NCBI GenBank assembly: GCA_963696075.1
Contig: CAVOJD010000029.1
Coordinates: 310,001-374,000 of the forward strand
DNA length: 64,000 nucleotides
Source: CAJQQK01 sp963696075
GTDB lineage: Bacteria > Pseudomonadota > Alphaproteobacteria > Rhizobiales > Hyphomicrobiaceae
Direction: 5' to 3'
This document shows, piece by piece, positions 52,421-61,709 of the stretch (position 1 is the first letter of the stretch; every line of letters starts with the position of its first letter). The notes below the pieces were generated by a model, which did not search any database, had not been told where the DNA came from, and saw only the letters and a program-made list of their open reading frames with translations. The position numbers and the translations under genes were made by a program.

Positions 52421-53506
52421 ATGAATGACAATAAAGCCCGCATGGGCGACGCCCCCAAGATCGCGATTGTCGGTGCCGGCGCGCTTGGCGGCTATGTCGG
52501 CGGCTACCTGACCCGCGACGGCCACGACGTTACCCTGATCGACATGTGGCCCGAAAACGTCGAGGCGATACGCGGGCCGGGCCTCGAACTGACCGGCCTG
52601 ACGGAGCCTGAGAATTTCACCGTCAAGTGCAACGCGATCCACCTCACCGAACTCCAGGCGGTGTCCAAATCGCGCCCCTTCGACATCGCCTTCGTCGCCG
52701 TCAAATCCTACGACACCGAATGGGCGACGCGGATGATCGCCCAATACCTGAGCCCGGCAGGCTTCGTCGTCTCGCTGCAAAACTCCATCAACGAGGACCT
52801 GATCGCCGGCGTCGTCGGCTGGGGCAAGACGGTTGGGTGCATTGCAAGCCGCATCGCCGTCGAGCTGCATGAGCCAGGCAAAATCCGCCGCATGGTCGCT
52901 CTTGGCGGCGACGCTCACACCATTTTTCGCGTTGGCGAACCGCATGGCCGCACCACGCCGCGCGCCACCGCCATTCGCGACATGCTGGCGCCGATCGATA
53001 GCGCCAAGGTCACCTCCAACCTGTGGGGCGAGCGCTGGTCGAAGCTGTGCATCAACTGCATGCGCAATCCGGTCTCCGCGGCCACCGGCCGCGGCGGCAA
53101 CGCTAACGACCAGGATCCCGTCACCCGCCGCCTCGCGATCATGATCGCCGGCGAAGCCGTCAAGATCGGCCTTGCCCAGGGCTATGAACTGGAAAAGATG
53201 TACGGCCTGACCGCGGAACAGCTCGTCGCCGCCCACGACGGCGCCAACAAGGCCTTCGTCGAGTGTGAGGAAACACTGATCGCGGGCACCAAGGGACGCT
53301 CCAGCGGCCAGCGCCCGTCGATGGGCCAGGATATGCAGAAGGGCCGGCGAACCGAGATCGATTATCTCAACGGCCTTGTGGCGGCCCGCGCCGCCGAGTT
53401 GGGTCTGGATGCGCCCTACAACTCAGGCATCGCCGCGGTCGTCCGCCGCATCGAGCGCGGTGACATCGCCGCGAGCCCGGAAGCCGTCGCGCACATCGTC
53501 CAGTGA
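52421..53506 (+). CDS. Ketopantoate reductase (ApbA/PanE) family dehydrogenase, long form
   Basis: NADP-dependent 2-oxoacid reductase of 361 aa, longer than typical PanE (about 300). The Rossmann motif is KIAIVGAGALGGYVGGYL. The next domain has FVAVKSYDTEWATRMIAQYL, SLQNSINEDLI and the catalytic-Lys-type region NLWGERWSKLCINCMRNPVS. The C-terminal SSGQRPSMGQDMQKGRRTEI motif is shared by PanE-like proteins. Its partner gene is the upstream PEP-mutase-family enzyme, so a role outside pantothenate synthesis is likely. Confidence 0.88.
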   Translation: MNDNKARMGDAPKIAIVGAGALGGYVGGYLTRDGHDVTLIDMWPENVEAIRGPGLELTGLTEPENFTVKCNAIHLTELQAVSKSRPFDIAFVAVKSYDTEWATRMIAQYLSPAGFVVSLQNSINEDLIAGVVGWGKTVGCIASRIAVELHEPGKIRRMVALGGDAHTIFRVGEPHGRTTPRATAIRDMLAPIDSAKVTSNLWGERWSKLCINCMRNPVSAATGRGGNANDQDPVTRRLAIMIAGEAVKIGLAQGYELEKMYGLTAEQLVAAHDGANKAFVECEETLIAGTKGRSSGQRPSMGQDMQKGRRTEIDYLNGLVAARAAELGLDAPYNSGIAAVVRRIERGDIAASPEAVAHIVQ

Positions 53507-53643
53507 GCAGAGGGCCTAGCAACGCTGGTGGCTGAAACAGCACCACCGGCACGACAGAAGCGGGTCCATCCCGCTTCGCCACCGCACGTTACGCACGTTA
53601 AGACTCGGGATCAGCTAAGCCGGCGCGGTTGTCTTTCAGCGCC

Positions 53644-54714
53644 TCAGTTGCCCCAAATGGAGCGCCGCCAGTCGTTTTCTGGAACCCGGCGCGGCGCGGG
53701 TTGCGGCTGGATCGTCGGCCGCGCAGCCGCGACGGGCGCCGAGTTCTGGTTGTTCAGGACAACCTGGGTCTTGTTCGGAGCGCTCTTTGCCGGTGCAGCC
53801 TTCAGACGGGGACGTGACACCGCCGCTGCCTCATAGTCACCGCCCGCGATCGGCGCCGCTGCCACCTGCGTGCGCCGCTTGGCATGCAGATCCTTGGCCG
53901 TTTCGTTGAACGAGGCCAGCGTCTCAACCGGGGCTTTGGCGACGATATGGACGATCTTGAAGTTCTCCCGGTGCAGCGTATCCAGCAAGCGCTTCATCGC
54001 GAAAGCCGTCGACGGCTGGATGTCGTGGAACAGCATGATCCCTTTCCGCCGGCTGCGCGCCTGGCGCATGATCGTCGAATAGACCTTCTCGGCAGCTTTC
54101 GTCCGGTAGTCATAGGCATCGATGTCGATCGAGAACACACCAAGGTTGCGGTCTTTCGAATACGCAAGCATGGCGTTCGGATCAGAAAGATAGGGGAAGC
54201 GGAAGAACGGCGTGATCGGCTTGGCCGCGGCGTGTTGGACAGCACTGATGCCAAGTTCGATCTCGCCACCCGCCTTGCGCGCGCTGCGACGTCCGAGATT
54301 AAGGTGCGACCAGGTATGCGTTGCGATCGTATGACCGGCCGCCTCCACTTCGCGCACCATCGCGGGATCGGCGACCGCCATGCGGCCAACCATGAAGAAT
54401 GTCGCTTTTGTGCAGTGGGCCTCGAGCGCTTCCAGCACTTTACTCGTATAGCGCCTCAGCGGACCATCATCGAACGTCAGAACAACTTCACCGTCGCGCA
54501 GCAGGTCCGTGCCGCCGTACTGCAGCCCGCCGTAGAGCTTGCCGCCAGAGGTATCGATCGTAATCGTCCGGGAGACGCCCAGAACGTTGCTGCCGGCGCT
54601 ACATGCGGCCTGGGCGGCGCCGGAAAACAGCGCGATGCCGAGCATTGCCCCTGCGATCGCCCCGCATGGCCGCAAAAAATTGTGGCGCAAATGGACTACA
54701 TTCATCGAATTCAT
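53644..54714 (-). CDS. Secreted polysaccharide deacetylase (NodB/CE4)
   Basis: Exported CE4 enzyme of 356 aa. The signal peptide contains GAIAGAMLGIALFSGAAQA. The NodB motifs are VVLTFDDGPLRRYTSKVLEA (catalytic Asp), IATHTWSHLNLG (metal His pair), FFRFPYLSDPNAM and a late GIMLFHDIQPSTAFAM. The C-terminus is a Pro/Ala/Lys-rich low-complexity tail of about 80 residues, perhaps wall-associated. ATG 54714 lies very close to an AAGGG; ATG 54705 has better spacing. Likely substrate is peptidoglycan or a surface polysaccharide. Confidence 0.9.
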   Translation of the reverse strand: MNSMNVVHLRHNFLRPCGAIAGAMLGIALFSGAAQAACSAGSNVLGVSRTITIDTSGGKLYGGLQYGGTDLLRDGEVVLTFDDGPLRRYTSKVLEALEAHCTKATFFMVGRMAVADPAMVREVEAAGHTIATHTWSHLNLGRRSARKAGGEIELGISAVQHAAAKPITPFFRFPYLSDPNAMLAYSKDRNLGVFSIDIDAYDYRTKAAEKVYSTIMRQARSRRKGIMLFHDIQPSTAFAMKRLLDTLHRENFKIVHIVAKAPVETLASFNETAKDLHAKRRTQVAAAPIAGGDYEAAAVSRPRLKAAPAKSAPNKTQVVLNNQNSAPVAAARPTIQPQPAPRRVPENDWRRSIWGN

Positions 54715-55281
54715 CCCTTACCTGCCGGCAGTCAAGCCTGCTGGTCGCTGGCACACCCACGCGCCGCCTGTCGCTGAGCGCTGAATAACTTTATCTGACT
54801 CGCCGCCAGTCGCGCCGAACCCGTTCGGTTGCCCATCTGGACACGTTGAGGAACCAGTCGGATACAGCGCTACCCTATCCCTCACGAGACTTACGTCAGA
54901 CAAGCGTCGCATTCGTCGCATTTGTCGCCACATCTCCACCTGTATATATCGGCCGCCCACCCCCGGCATCAAGCCAAGCGCAGCGTTCCAAACGCATTCT
55001 CGCCCACCCGTTGCCGTCTGGTTCCAGCGTCAAGATGTCTTTTCGCCAACCAGCCGTGTATGTTATGGCCCGCTCGGGCCGGTCGCCGCACGGCCCGTAT
55101 CTCTGCGGGGCGTCCTCCTGAGCCGCCGCACGTCAATCGGTTGATCGTCTATCGCTGAGCGCCTTTCGCGTGGCGCCAGGGATGCATTCAAGTCTGCTGC
55201 AGTGACAGAAATGGCACTGTAACAACGACTTAGGTCTTTTGCTGCCGTATTGGATCATTTGCCGCCGTTAAGGACTGGCCC
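54715..55281. other. Divergent intergenic region upstream of mgtE
   Basis: 567 bases between the deacetylase and mgtE. No M-box riboswitch core, tRNA or ribosome-site-backed ORF was recognised; the frames present are Arg/Pro-rich. Confidence 0.4.
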
Positions 55282-56670
55282 ATGCTGGAAGCCCAGGAAA
55301 GCGACGAGGTTGCCGCGGTTGCGGGCGACGACGCGCGGGCTCATGCGGAATTGGTGTCGAACGTCTCGGAGGCGCTGGGCGCGCTCGATGATTCGCGTGT
55401 GCGCCAGTACGTGGAAGACCTTCGCGCGCCCGATCTCGCAGATTTGATCGAGCATCTCAATCCAAACGAGCGCGTGTCCTTTATCCAGGCGCTCGGACCC
55501 GACATCGACTACGAGGTCTTCTCCGAACTGGACGAGGCCGTCCGCGACCAGCTCTCCGAAGAACTCCCCAACGAGTTCCTCGCCAAGGCTGTCACGGAAC
55601 TCGACAGCGACGATGCCGCCTACGTCCTCGAAAACCTCGAACCCGAGGACCGCCGCGACGTCCTCGACCAGCTCACGCTGTCCGATCGCTCTGCCCTCCT
55701 GCGCAATCTCGAATATCCCGAGGACAGCGCCGGCCGCCTCATGCAGTCGGATTTCGTCGCCGTGGCGCCGTTCTGGAACGTCGGCCAGGTCATCGACTAC
55801 ATGCGCGAGGCCCTCGACCTGCCCGATACGTTCTCCGAGATCTATGTCGTCGATCCGACCTTCCGCGTCCTCGGCGCCGTCGAGCTCTCCCGCTTGCTCC
55901 GCTCACAGCGCACCGTCAATATTTCCGACATTATGTCCGAGCACGGCCAATCGGTGCTCGCCACTGAGGATCAGGAAGACGTCGCCCGCCAGTTCGAGCG
56001 CTATGACCTCTATTCAGCCCCCGTCGTCGACGAGAACCAGCGCCTCGTCGGTGTCATCACCGTCGACGATGTTGTCGAGGTGATTGCCGAAGAGGCCGAT
56101 GAGGATATCCGCCTGCTCGGCGGTGTCGGCGATGAAAGCGTCTTCGACAACGTCTACGAGACCACCAAGAGCCGGTTCCTGTGGCTCTTCGTCAACCTCG
56201 GCACCGCCATCCTCGCCTCATTCGTCATCTCCATGTTCGATGCCTCGATCGAGCAACTCGTCGCCCTCGCCGTCCTGATGCCCATCGTCGCCTCCATGGG
56301 CGGCAACGCCGGCACCCAGACGATGACCGTCGCGGTGCGCGCGCTTGCAACCCGCGAATTGAGCTCCGTCAACGCCATGCGGATCATTTTGCGCGAAACG
56401 TCCGTCGGCTTGATCAATGGCCTCCTGTTCGCCGTGATCCTGGGGTTGATCACGATGTTTTGGTTCGGCTCGAGCGCGCTCGGCCTCGTCATCGCCGCTG
56501 CAATGGTCTTCAATCATCTCGCAGCCGCCCTCGCCGGCATTCTGATACCGCTGACCCTCGACCGTTTTGGCCAGGATCCAGCCATCGCCTCAAGCGTGTT
56601 TGTGACAACGGTAACGGACGTGATCGGCTTCTTCGCCTTTCTGGGGCTGGCGACGCTATGGCTACTGTGA
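55282..56670 (+). CDS. mgtE: Magnesium transporter MgtE
   Basis: Mg2+ channel of 462 aa. The cytoplasmic N domain is superhelical and acidic (LRAPDLADLIEHLNPNERVS, ELDSDDAAYVLENLEPEDRR). A CBS pair follows (SAGRLMQSDFVAVAPFW and EDQEDVARQFERYDLYSAPV), then the plug region and five helices. The pore signature is in MPIVASMGGNAGTQTMTVAV; the last helices include VFVTTVTDVIGFFAFLGLAT. In family members Mg2+ bound between the N and CBS domains closes the pore, and the acidic residues needed are present. Confidence 0.96.
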   Translation: MLEAQESDEVAAVAGDDARAHAELVSNVSEALGALDDSRVRQYVEDLRAPDLADLIEHLNPNERVSFIQALGPDIDYEVFSELDEAVRDQLSEELPNEFLAKAVTELDSDDAAYVLENLEPEDRRDVLDQLTLSDRSALLRNLEYPEDSAGRLMQSDFVAVAPFWNVGQVIDYMREALDLPDTFSEIYVVDPTFRVLGAVELSRLLRSQRTVNISDIMSEHGQSVLATEDQEDVARQFERYDLYSAPVVDENQRLVGVITVDDVVEVIAEEADEDIRLLGGVGDESVFDNVYETTKSRFLWLFVNLGTAILASFVISMFDASIEQLVALAVLMPIVASMGGNAGTQTMTVAVRALATRELSSVNAMRIILRETSVGLINGLLFAVILGLITMFWFGSSALGLVIAAAMVFNHLAAALAGILIPLTLDRFGQDPAIASSVFVTTVTDVIGFFAFLGLATLWLL

Positions 56671-56778
56671 CCGGCAACGTCGCTGGCGAGGGAACACGTC
56701 ATGCTCATTGCCTCGATTGCATGCCCTCAAACGTGCTAAACCCGCTGTCGCGCGTCATCTACGTTGGGAGATAACCCC

Positions 56779-57459
56779 ATGAAGTTTTGGTCTGTCGCAG
56801 CTTTCGCCGTCGCTTTTGCCGCCGCCGCGGTCGTCTTGGCGAATCCCGCCCCAACCCAGGCGGCAACCCAGGTCGAATGGAAGGACTTGGAGCCGAAAAG
56901 CGAGCCGATCCCCGATCCGCTCGCCAAGTTGACCCAGGACCAGCGCTTCGATCTCGAGATGATCCTGTGGGCGCGCTCGCTTTCGGCTGAAGAACGCGAA
57001 CTCGAGCCCAACCGTCCCGGCGTCGAGGACGCAAAGAAATACGAGGAAAATTTCTCCAAGGCCGGCATCGAGATCAACAAGCTGCTCGCCGACTATCAGG
57101 CCTTCGAGGAGAAGATCAAGGCGCGCCAGAAGCTCGTGAATAATGATCTGGCCGGCAAGGAGATCCGCCTTGCAGGCTACCTCCTGCCGCTGGAGTTCTC
57201 AGAGACGGGTGATACGGACTTCCTGCTCGTGCCCTATGTCGGCGCCTGCATTCACGTGCCGCCCCCGCCCCCCAATCAGATCGTATTCGTGCGCCTTGCC
57301 AAAAAGTTTATCGCCAAGGACCTCTACACGCCCGTCTGGGTGCAAGGCGCCATGAAGACGAAGCAGTCGAGCAAGGCACTGAGCCTGATCGACGGCACCC
57401 GCGATATCTCCATCGGCTATCACATCGATGGCGCCGAAGTTGCACTCTACAAGGAATAG
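56779..57459 (+). CDS. DUF3299 secreted protein
   Basis: Exported protein of 226 aa. The signal peptide contains FAVAFAAAAVVLANPAPTQA. The DUF3299 hallmark is EIRLAGYLLPLEF, then DFLLVPYVGACIHVPPPPPN near residues 150-170, followed by VWVQGAM. ATG 56779 has GGGAG 8 nt upstream. Family members often sit beside transporters; here it follows mgtE by 108 nt and precedes a GNAT gene by 2 nt. Function unknown. Confidence 0.88.
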   Translation: MKFWSVAAFAVAFAAAAVVLANPAPTQAATQVEWKDLEPKSEPIPDPLAKLTQDQRFDLEMILWARSLSAEERELEPNRPGVEDAKKYEENFSKAGIEINKLLADYQAFEEKIKARQKLVNNDLAGKEIRLAGYLLPLEFSETGDTDFLLVPYVGACIHVPPPPPNQIVFVRLAKKFIAKDLYTPVWVQGAMKTKQSSKALSLIDGTRDISIGYHIDGAEVALYKE

Positions 57460-57461
57460 TG

Positions 57462-57911
57462 ATGGCTCTGGAGATCACCATCCGCCATCTCGAGACCGGC
57501 GACAGGGCGGCCTGGGATCCGCTCTTTCAGGGCTACCTGAAATTCTATAAGGCGTCCCTCACAGACGACCTCATCGACGAGACGTGGGCCCGTTTAATGT
57601 CGCCGGACCCCCAGTTCCATGTCGGCCTCGGCGCATTCGACCAGGACAATCGCCTCGTCGGTATCGCCCACATCCTGTTCCACCGCTCGACCTGGTCGAA
57701 GAGCTATTATTGCTACCTCGAAGACCTCTTCGTCGACCCCGCCATCCGTGCCAAAGGCATCGGGCGCAAGCTCATCGAAGCAGTCTACGACGAGGCCGAC
57801 CGCCGCAACGCGACACGCACCTATTGGGCAACGCAGGAGTTCAATTACCGCGCCCGCGGTCTCTACGATCAGGTCGCAACCAAGAGCCCGTTCATCCAGT
57901 ACCGGCGCTGA
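57462..57911 (+). CDS. GNAT-family N-acetyltransferase
   Basis: Acetyl-CoA-dependent acyltransferase of 149 aa. Motif A is YYCYLEDLFVDPAIRAKGIG followed by RKLIEAVYDEA (the R/Q-x-x-G-x-G/A loop reads RAKGIG). Motif B includes TYWATQEFNYRARGLYDQV. The N-terminus begins LEITIRHLETGDRAAWDPLF. ATG 57462 follows GTG 57459, immediately after the DUF3299 stop, so the two are co-translated. Acceptor unknown. Confidence 0.9.
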   Translation: MALEITIRHLETGDRAAWDPLFQGYLKFYKASLTDDLIDETWARLMSPDPQFHVGLGAFDQDNRLVGIAHILFHRSTWSKSYYCYLEDLFVDPAIRAKGIGRKLIEAVYDEADRRNATRTYWATQEFNYRARGLYDQVATKSPFIQYRR

Positions 57912-57955
57912 AGGGTGGCGGTTCCGTGTGGTTCCCGACCCGTCCCCCTGCGCGA

Positions 57956-59593
57956 TTAGCTCGCCAACTTCGCCGGCTCCAGTGCCTCGCGCCCGCGGAT
58001 CATGTCGGCGCCCTTCTCCGCGATCATCATCGTGGCCGCGTTGAGGTTGGCTGAGAGCATCGTCGGCATGATCGAGGCATCGATCACGCGCAGCCCTTCA
58101 AGCCCGTAGACGCGCAGCTGATCGTCGACCACGGCGGTGGGATCAGACGCCGTCCCCATCTTGCACGACCCCATCGGATGGAACGTCGTCGTGCCGCGCT
58201 GCTTTGCGGCCGCCAGCAGTTCGTCATCCGTATTGACGTCCGGCCCGGGAAACGCCTCGTAGGCGATATAGGGTTTCAGCGGATCGGAATGCAGCAGCCG
58301 GCGCGCAAGCTTCATCGCGCCAAGCAGCACCCGCCGGTCGATTTCTTCGCTCAGGTAGCGCGGCTGAATGATCGGCCTGTCGAACGGATCGGCCGAGCGC
58401 GCGCGCACGTAGCCTTTGCTCTCGGGCCGCTGCTGCCACGACGCGACCGTCATGCCCGGCTCCCGCTCCAGTTCGCCCTGCACACCCTCATTGTAGCTCG
58501 CCGGCGTGAACGTCATCTGGATGTCGGATGTGTCTGCGGTTTCGCCGGAATGCCAGAACACGTAGACCAGCGTCGGACTGAGCGCGAGCACGCCCTTGCG
58601 CGTGAACATGTAGCGCACCGCTTCGCGCGCAAGCTTCACCCCGCGCGTCATCTCGTTGATCGTCTCGGCGCCTTGCACGCGGGCGGCAAAGCGCGGCGCG
58701 TAGTGGTCGCGCAGGTTTTCACCGACGCCCTTGAGTTCGTGGCGCACCGCAATGCCGAGATCCTTCAGGACATCGGCTGGCCCGATGCCTGACTGTTGCA
58801 GCAGGACCGGCGAGTTATAGGTGCCGCTCGCGACAATCACCTCACGTGCCGCCCGCACTTCGTCGATGCGCCCGCCGCGCCCGCCCTTGGCATACTTGAC
58901 ACCGATGACCCGCTTGCCGTCGAGCACCAATTCCGTCGCGTGGGCTTCGGTGATGATGTGCAGGTTGGCCCGCTTCTTGGCCTTGTTGAGGTAGGCCGTC
59001 GCTGTCGAAACGCGCCGCCCCTTGTTGACCGTGCGCTGGACGTAGGAGACGCCTTCCTGGCGCGCACCGTTATAGTCCGGATTGCGAGGGATTCCCGCTT
59101 GCACCGCGCCCTCGATGAAGGCATCGCATAGCTTGTGCGACCAGCCGAGATCGGTCACCTCGACAGCGCCTTCACGTCCGCGATAGGTAGCCTCTCCCTC
59201 GCCCATGCGCTTTTCCGTGCGCTGGAAATAGGGCAGCACGTCCTGGTAGCCCCAGCCCCGGTTGCCGAACTGCGCCCAGGTGTCGAAATCATAGCGCTGG
59301 CCGCGGTTATAGACGTGGCCGTTGATGGCCGACGACCCGCCAAGCGTCTTGCCGCGCGGTGCGTGGATGCGCCGCCCGCCCGTCCACTCCGACGGCTCCA
59401 TGTCATAGTTCCAGTTCACGGAGGGGTCGTAGAACGTCTTGATGAAGCCGGCCGGCACGTGAATGAACGGATGCCGGTCCGGCCCGCCCGCCTCCAGCAG
59501 ACACACTCTGGCGTTTGCGTCTTCCGAAAGCCGGGAGGCAAGAATACAACCTGCCGAGCCGGCGCCAACGATGATGTAGTCGTACGTATCCAC
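57956..59593 (-). CDS. GMC-family FAD oxidoreductase (choline/alcohol dehydrogenase-like)
   Basis: Flavoprotein of 545 aa that oxidises an alcohol. The FAD Rossmann motif is YDYIIVGAGSAGCILASRLS at the N-terminus. GMC signature 1 is GKTLGGSSAINGHVYNRGQ and signature 2 is VIVASGTYNSPVLLQQSGIG. The catalytic His is in TFHPMGSCKMG and the partner His/Asn site is MLSANLNAATMMIAEKGADM. GTG 59593 has GAGG 6 nt upstream. It lies downstream of an alpha/beta hydrolase in the same direction. BetA is one possibility, but no glycine-betaine genes are near. Confidence 0.92.
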   Translation of the reverse strand: MDTYDYIIVGAGSAGCILASRLSEDANARVCLLEAGGPDRHPFIHVPAGFIKTFYDPSVNWNYDMEPSEWTGGRRIHAPRGKTLGGSSAINGHVYNRGQRYDFDTWAQFGNRGWGYQDVLPYFQRTEKRMGEGEATYRGREGAVEVTDLGWSHKLCDAFIEGAVQAGIPRNPDYNGARQEGVSYVQRTVNKGRRVSTATAYLNKAKKRANLHIITEAHATELVLDGKRVIGVKYAKGGRGGRIDEVRAAREVIVASGTYNSPVLLQQSGIGPADVLKDLGIAVRHELKGVGENLRDHYAPRFAARVQGAETINEMTRGVKLAREAVRYMFTRKGVLALSPTLVYVFWHSGETADTSDIQMTFTPASYNEGVQGELEREPGMTVASWQQRPESKGYVRARSADPFDRPIIQPRYLSEEIDRRVLLGAMKLARRLLHSDPLKPYIAYEAFPGPDVNTDDELLAAAKQRGTTTFHPMGSCKMGTASDPTAVVDDQLRVYGLEGLRVIDASIMPTMLSANLNAATMMIAEKGADMIRGREALEPAKLAS

Positions 59594-59672
59594 AACAGTC
59601 CTCTTTGCGTCTCGCCCCGCGGTTGGCGGCCTTTGCAGGGCGCATTCCGCTGGCTGTTTCTTGGTCCCTTGC

Positions 59673-60578
59673 CTACGCCGACGGAGCCATGAAGGCCATC
59701 AGCGCCTGAATAACTTCCCCTGGCGCCTCTTCCGCCAGATAGTGGCCCGCCGCCACCGCGTGCCCGTCAACCGATCCGCTGGCATAGCCGCGCCACAGAT
59801 CCAGCGCGTCATACCAAGCCTCGATCTTGGCCTTGGCGCCCCACAACACCAGCAACGGACAGGAGATTTTTTCGCCTGCCGCCCGGCTCTGCCTGTCGTG
59901 CACCAGGTCGATCGTGGCCGCCGCCCGGTAGTCTTCGCACATCCCCCGGATCATCTCCGGATCGCGCACATGCGCAAGATAATCGCCAAGCGCGGACGGT
60001 GCGAAGAAATCATCATTTTTCGGTTCACGCGAGGTATGCGCGCGGAACCACACCTCCGGCGCCGCCGAGATGATGTTCTCGGGGAAGGGATGTGGCTGTG
60101 CAAACCAGAACCAGTGATAATAGCCCATTGCAAAGGCCATATCGCAGCCCTCGAAATGTGCAAGCGTCGGCACGATGTCGAGCACCGCCAGGCGCTCGAT
60201 AGCCCCTGGGTGATCGAGCGTCAGGCGATGGGCCACCCGCGCGCCCCGGTCATGGCCGACGAGCTTGAACCGCTGATAGCCGAAATGGGCCATCAGGCGG
60301 ACCATGTCGCCGGCCATTTCCCGCTTTGCATAGGCGGCATGGTCCGGCGAGGCGGGCGGCTTGAACGACCCGCCATAGCCCCTGAGGTCCGGGCAGATCA
60401 CGTGGAAGTGGCGGGCCATTTCGGGCGCCACTTTGTGCCACATCGCATGCGTCTGCGGATTGCCGTGCAGCATCAGCAGGGGCGGCCCGTTGCCTCCATG
60501 GCGCACGCGCAGCCGGCCGGGCCCGACGTCGACAGCCTCGAGCCTGAAGTCATCAAAAAACGGGTCTGAACCGGCCAT
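59673..60578 (-). CDS. Alpha/beta hydrolase, haloacetate dehalogenase/epoxide hydrolase-like
   Basis: Hydrolase of 301 aa with an Asp nucleophile: KLVGHDRGARVAHRLTLDH, where GHDRG replaces the GxSxG of esterases, as in fluoroacetate dehalogenase and epoxide hydrolases. Further matches are PLLMLHGNPQTHAMWHKVAP with the oxyanion HGNPQT, HVICPDLRGYGGS and the late catalytic His in AVAAGHYLAEEAPGEV. ATG 60578 gives MAGSDPFFDDF; a longer frame to 60650 adds a basic lead. The gap to the GMC gene is 79 nt, a probable operon. Confidence 0.9.
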   Translation of the reverse strand: MAGSDPFFDDFRLEAVDVGPGRLRVRHGGNGPPLLMLHGNPQTHAMWHKVAPEMARHFHVICPDLRGYGGSFKPPASPDHAAYAKREMAGDMVRLMAHFGYQRFKLVGHDRGARVAHRLTLDHPGAIERLAVLDIVPTLAHFEGCDMAFAMGYYHWFWFAQPHPFPENIISAAPEVWFRAHTSREPKNDDFFAPSALGDYLAHVRDPEMIRGMCEDYRAAATIDLVHDRQSRAAGEKISCPLLVLWGAKAKIEAWYDALDLWRGYASGSVDGHAVAAGHYLAEEAPGEVIQALMAFMAPSA

Positions 60579-60672
60579 GATGCGAGCGATCCTCCTGACA
60601 ACGGGCCTGACGCTCGGGTATAGTTGGAACAGGTCGCGAGACCAACTCAATCCGCACCGGCCGTGAGATCAA

Positions 60673-60721
60673 GCCAGACACAGCACAGGCCAGATTCACC
60701 ACAGGCCAGACACAGCACAGG
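60673..60721 (+). repeat. 17-bp direct repeat in the leader of a reductase gene
   Basis: GCCAGACACAGCACAGG occurs at 60673-60689 and 60705-60721, separated by a degenerate half-copy. The second copy ends at the AGGAGAG ribosome site of the gene starting at 60733. Confidence 0.75.
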
Positions 60722-60732
60722 AGAGACGACAC

Positions 60733-61665
60733 ATGCGCATCGCAGTCATGGGAACGGGCGGCATGGGCGGTTTCTACGGCGGCCGCCTCGCGGCGAATGG
60801 CGAGGATGTCACCTTCATCGCGCGCGGTGCCCATCTCGATGCGATGCGCGCGAACGGCCTGAAACTGGAAGGCCCGAACGGCGATGTCACGCTCGAGCCG
60901 ACCAAGGCCACCGACGATCCCGCGACGATTGCCGGTCCCGTCGATGTTGTCCTGTTCTGCGTCAAGCTCTACGACCTGGAAAGTGCAGCACAACTCATTC
61001 GCCCGATCGTCGCCGAGGAAACCCTCGTCGTCTCGTTGATGAACGGCGTCGACGGCCCCGAGCGCCTCGCGAAGATCCTGGGCAAGGGCGAGGTCCTCGG
61101 CGGCGCGGCTTACGACAGCGCCACCATCCGCGCCCCCGGCGTCGTCGAATACCGCACCGGCCCGAACCGCCTCGTCATGGGCGCGCTGAGCGCCACCACT
61201 AATCCAGCAATCGAAGCTTTCGCCGACGCGGGCCGCCGCGCCGGTTTCGACATGGTTGTCTCCGACAATATTGCCCGGACGCTCTGGGAAAAGTACGTCC
61301 TGCTCGCAACCAACGCTGGCCTCACCGCGTTGACCCGCCAGCCCGTCGGCGTCGTCTACGCCGACCCGGACCTGCGCCGCCTCGCGACCGAGATGATGGG
61401 CGAGGTCGTCGCCGTGGCGAATGCCAAGGGCATCGAGCTTTCGCCCGACATTATCGAGCGGTCATTCGCGATCCTCGATAGTTTCTCACCCACCATGTAC
61501 GCCTCGGCCTATTTCGACCTGGCCAACGGCAAGCGCATGGAAGTCGGCAGCTTCTCCGGGCTCATCGCGAAACTCGGCGATGAACTGGGCGTTCCAACAC
61601 CCCACCACCGCACCGTTTATGCCTGCCTAAAGCCCTACGAGAATGGCGCACCCGCAGGAGCTTGA
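60733..61665 (+). CDS. 2-dehydropantoate 2-reductase family protein
   Basis: NADPH-dependent reductase of 310 aa, normal size for PanE. The Rossmann motif is RIAVMGTGGMGGFYGGRLAA. The family pattern continues FIARGAHLDAMRANGLKLEG, VLFCVKLYDLESAAQLI, SLMNGVDGPE and the catalytic Lys in NIARTLWEKYVLLATNAGL, ending with SFSGLIAKLGDELGVPTPHH. ATG 60733 is preceded by AGGAGAG at 7 nt. Whether it makes pantoate or reduces another 2-oxoacid is not decided by context. Confidence 0.9.
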   Translation: MRIAVMGTGGMGGFYGGRLAANGEDVTFIARGAHLDAMRANGLKLEGPNGDVTLEPTKATDDPATIAGPVDVVLFCVKLYDLESAAQLIRPIVAEETLVVSLMNGVDGPERLAKILGKGEVLGGAAYDSATIRAPGVVEYRTGPNRLVMGALSATTNPAIEAFADAGRRAGFDMVVSDNIARTLWEKYVLLATNAGLTALTRQPVGVVYADPDLRRLATEMMGEVVAVANAKGIELSPDIIERSFAILDSFSPTMYASAYFDLANGKRMEVGSFSGLIAKLGDELGVPTPHHRTVYACLKPYENGAPAGA

Positions 61666-61709
61666 TCCGCAACTCTCAACTGAAACCGTGCCTGCAATGG
61701 AGACGTGAG

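Noticed and set aside
54846..55121. 91-codon ORF between the deacetylase and mgtE
   Set aside because: Composition like random GC-rich sequence and no ribosome site.
54715..55281. M-box riboswitch upstream of mgtE
   Set aside because: No recognisable conserved core; only GC-rich sequence without the expected helices.
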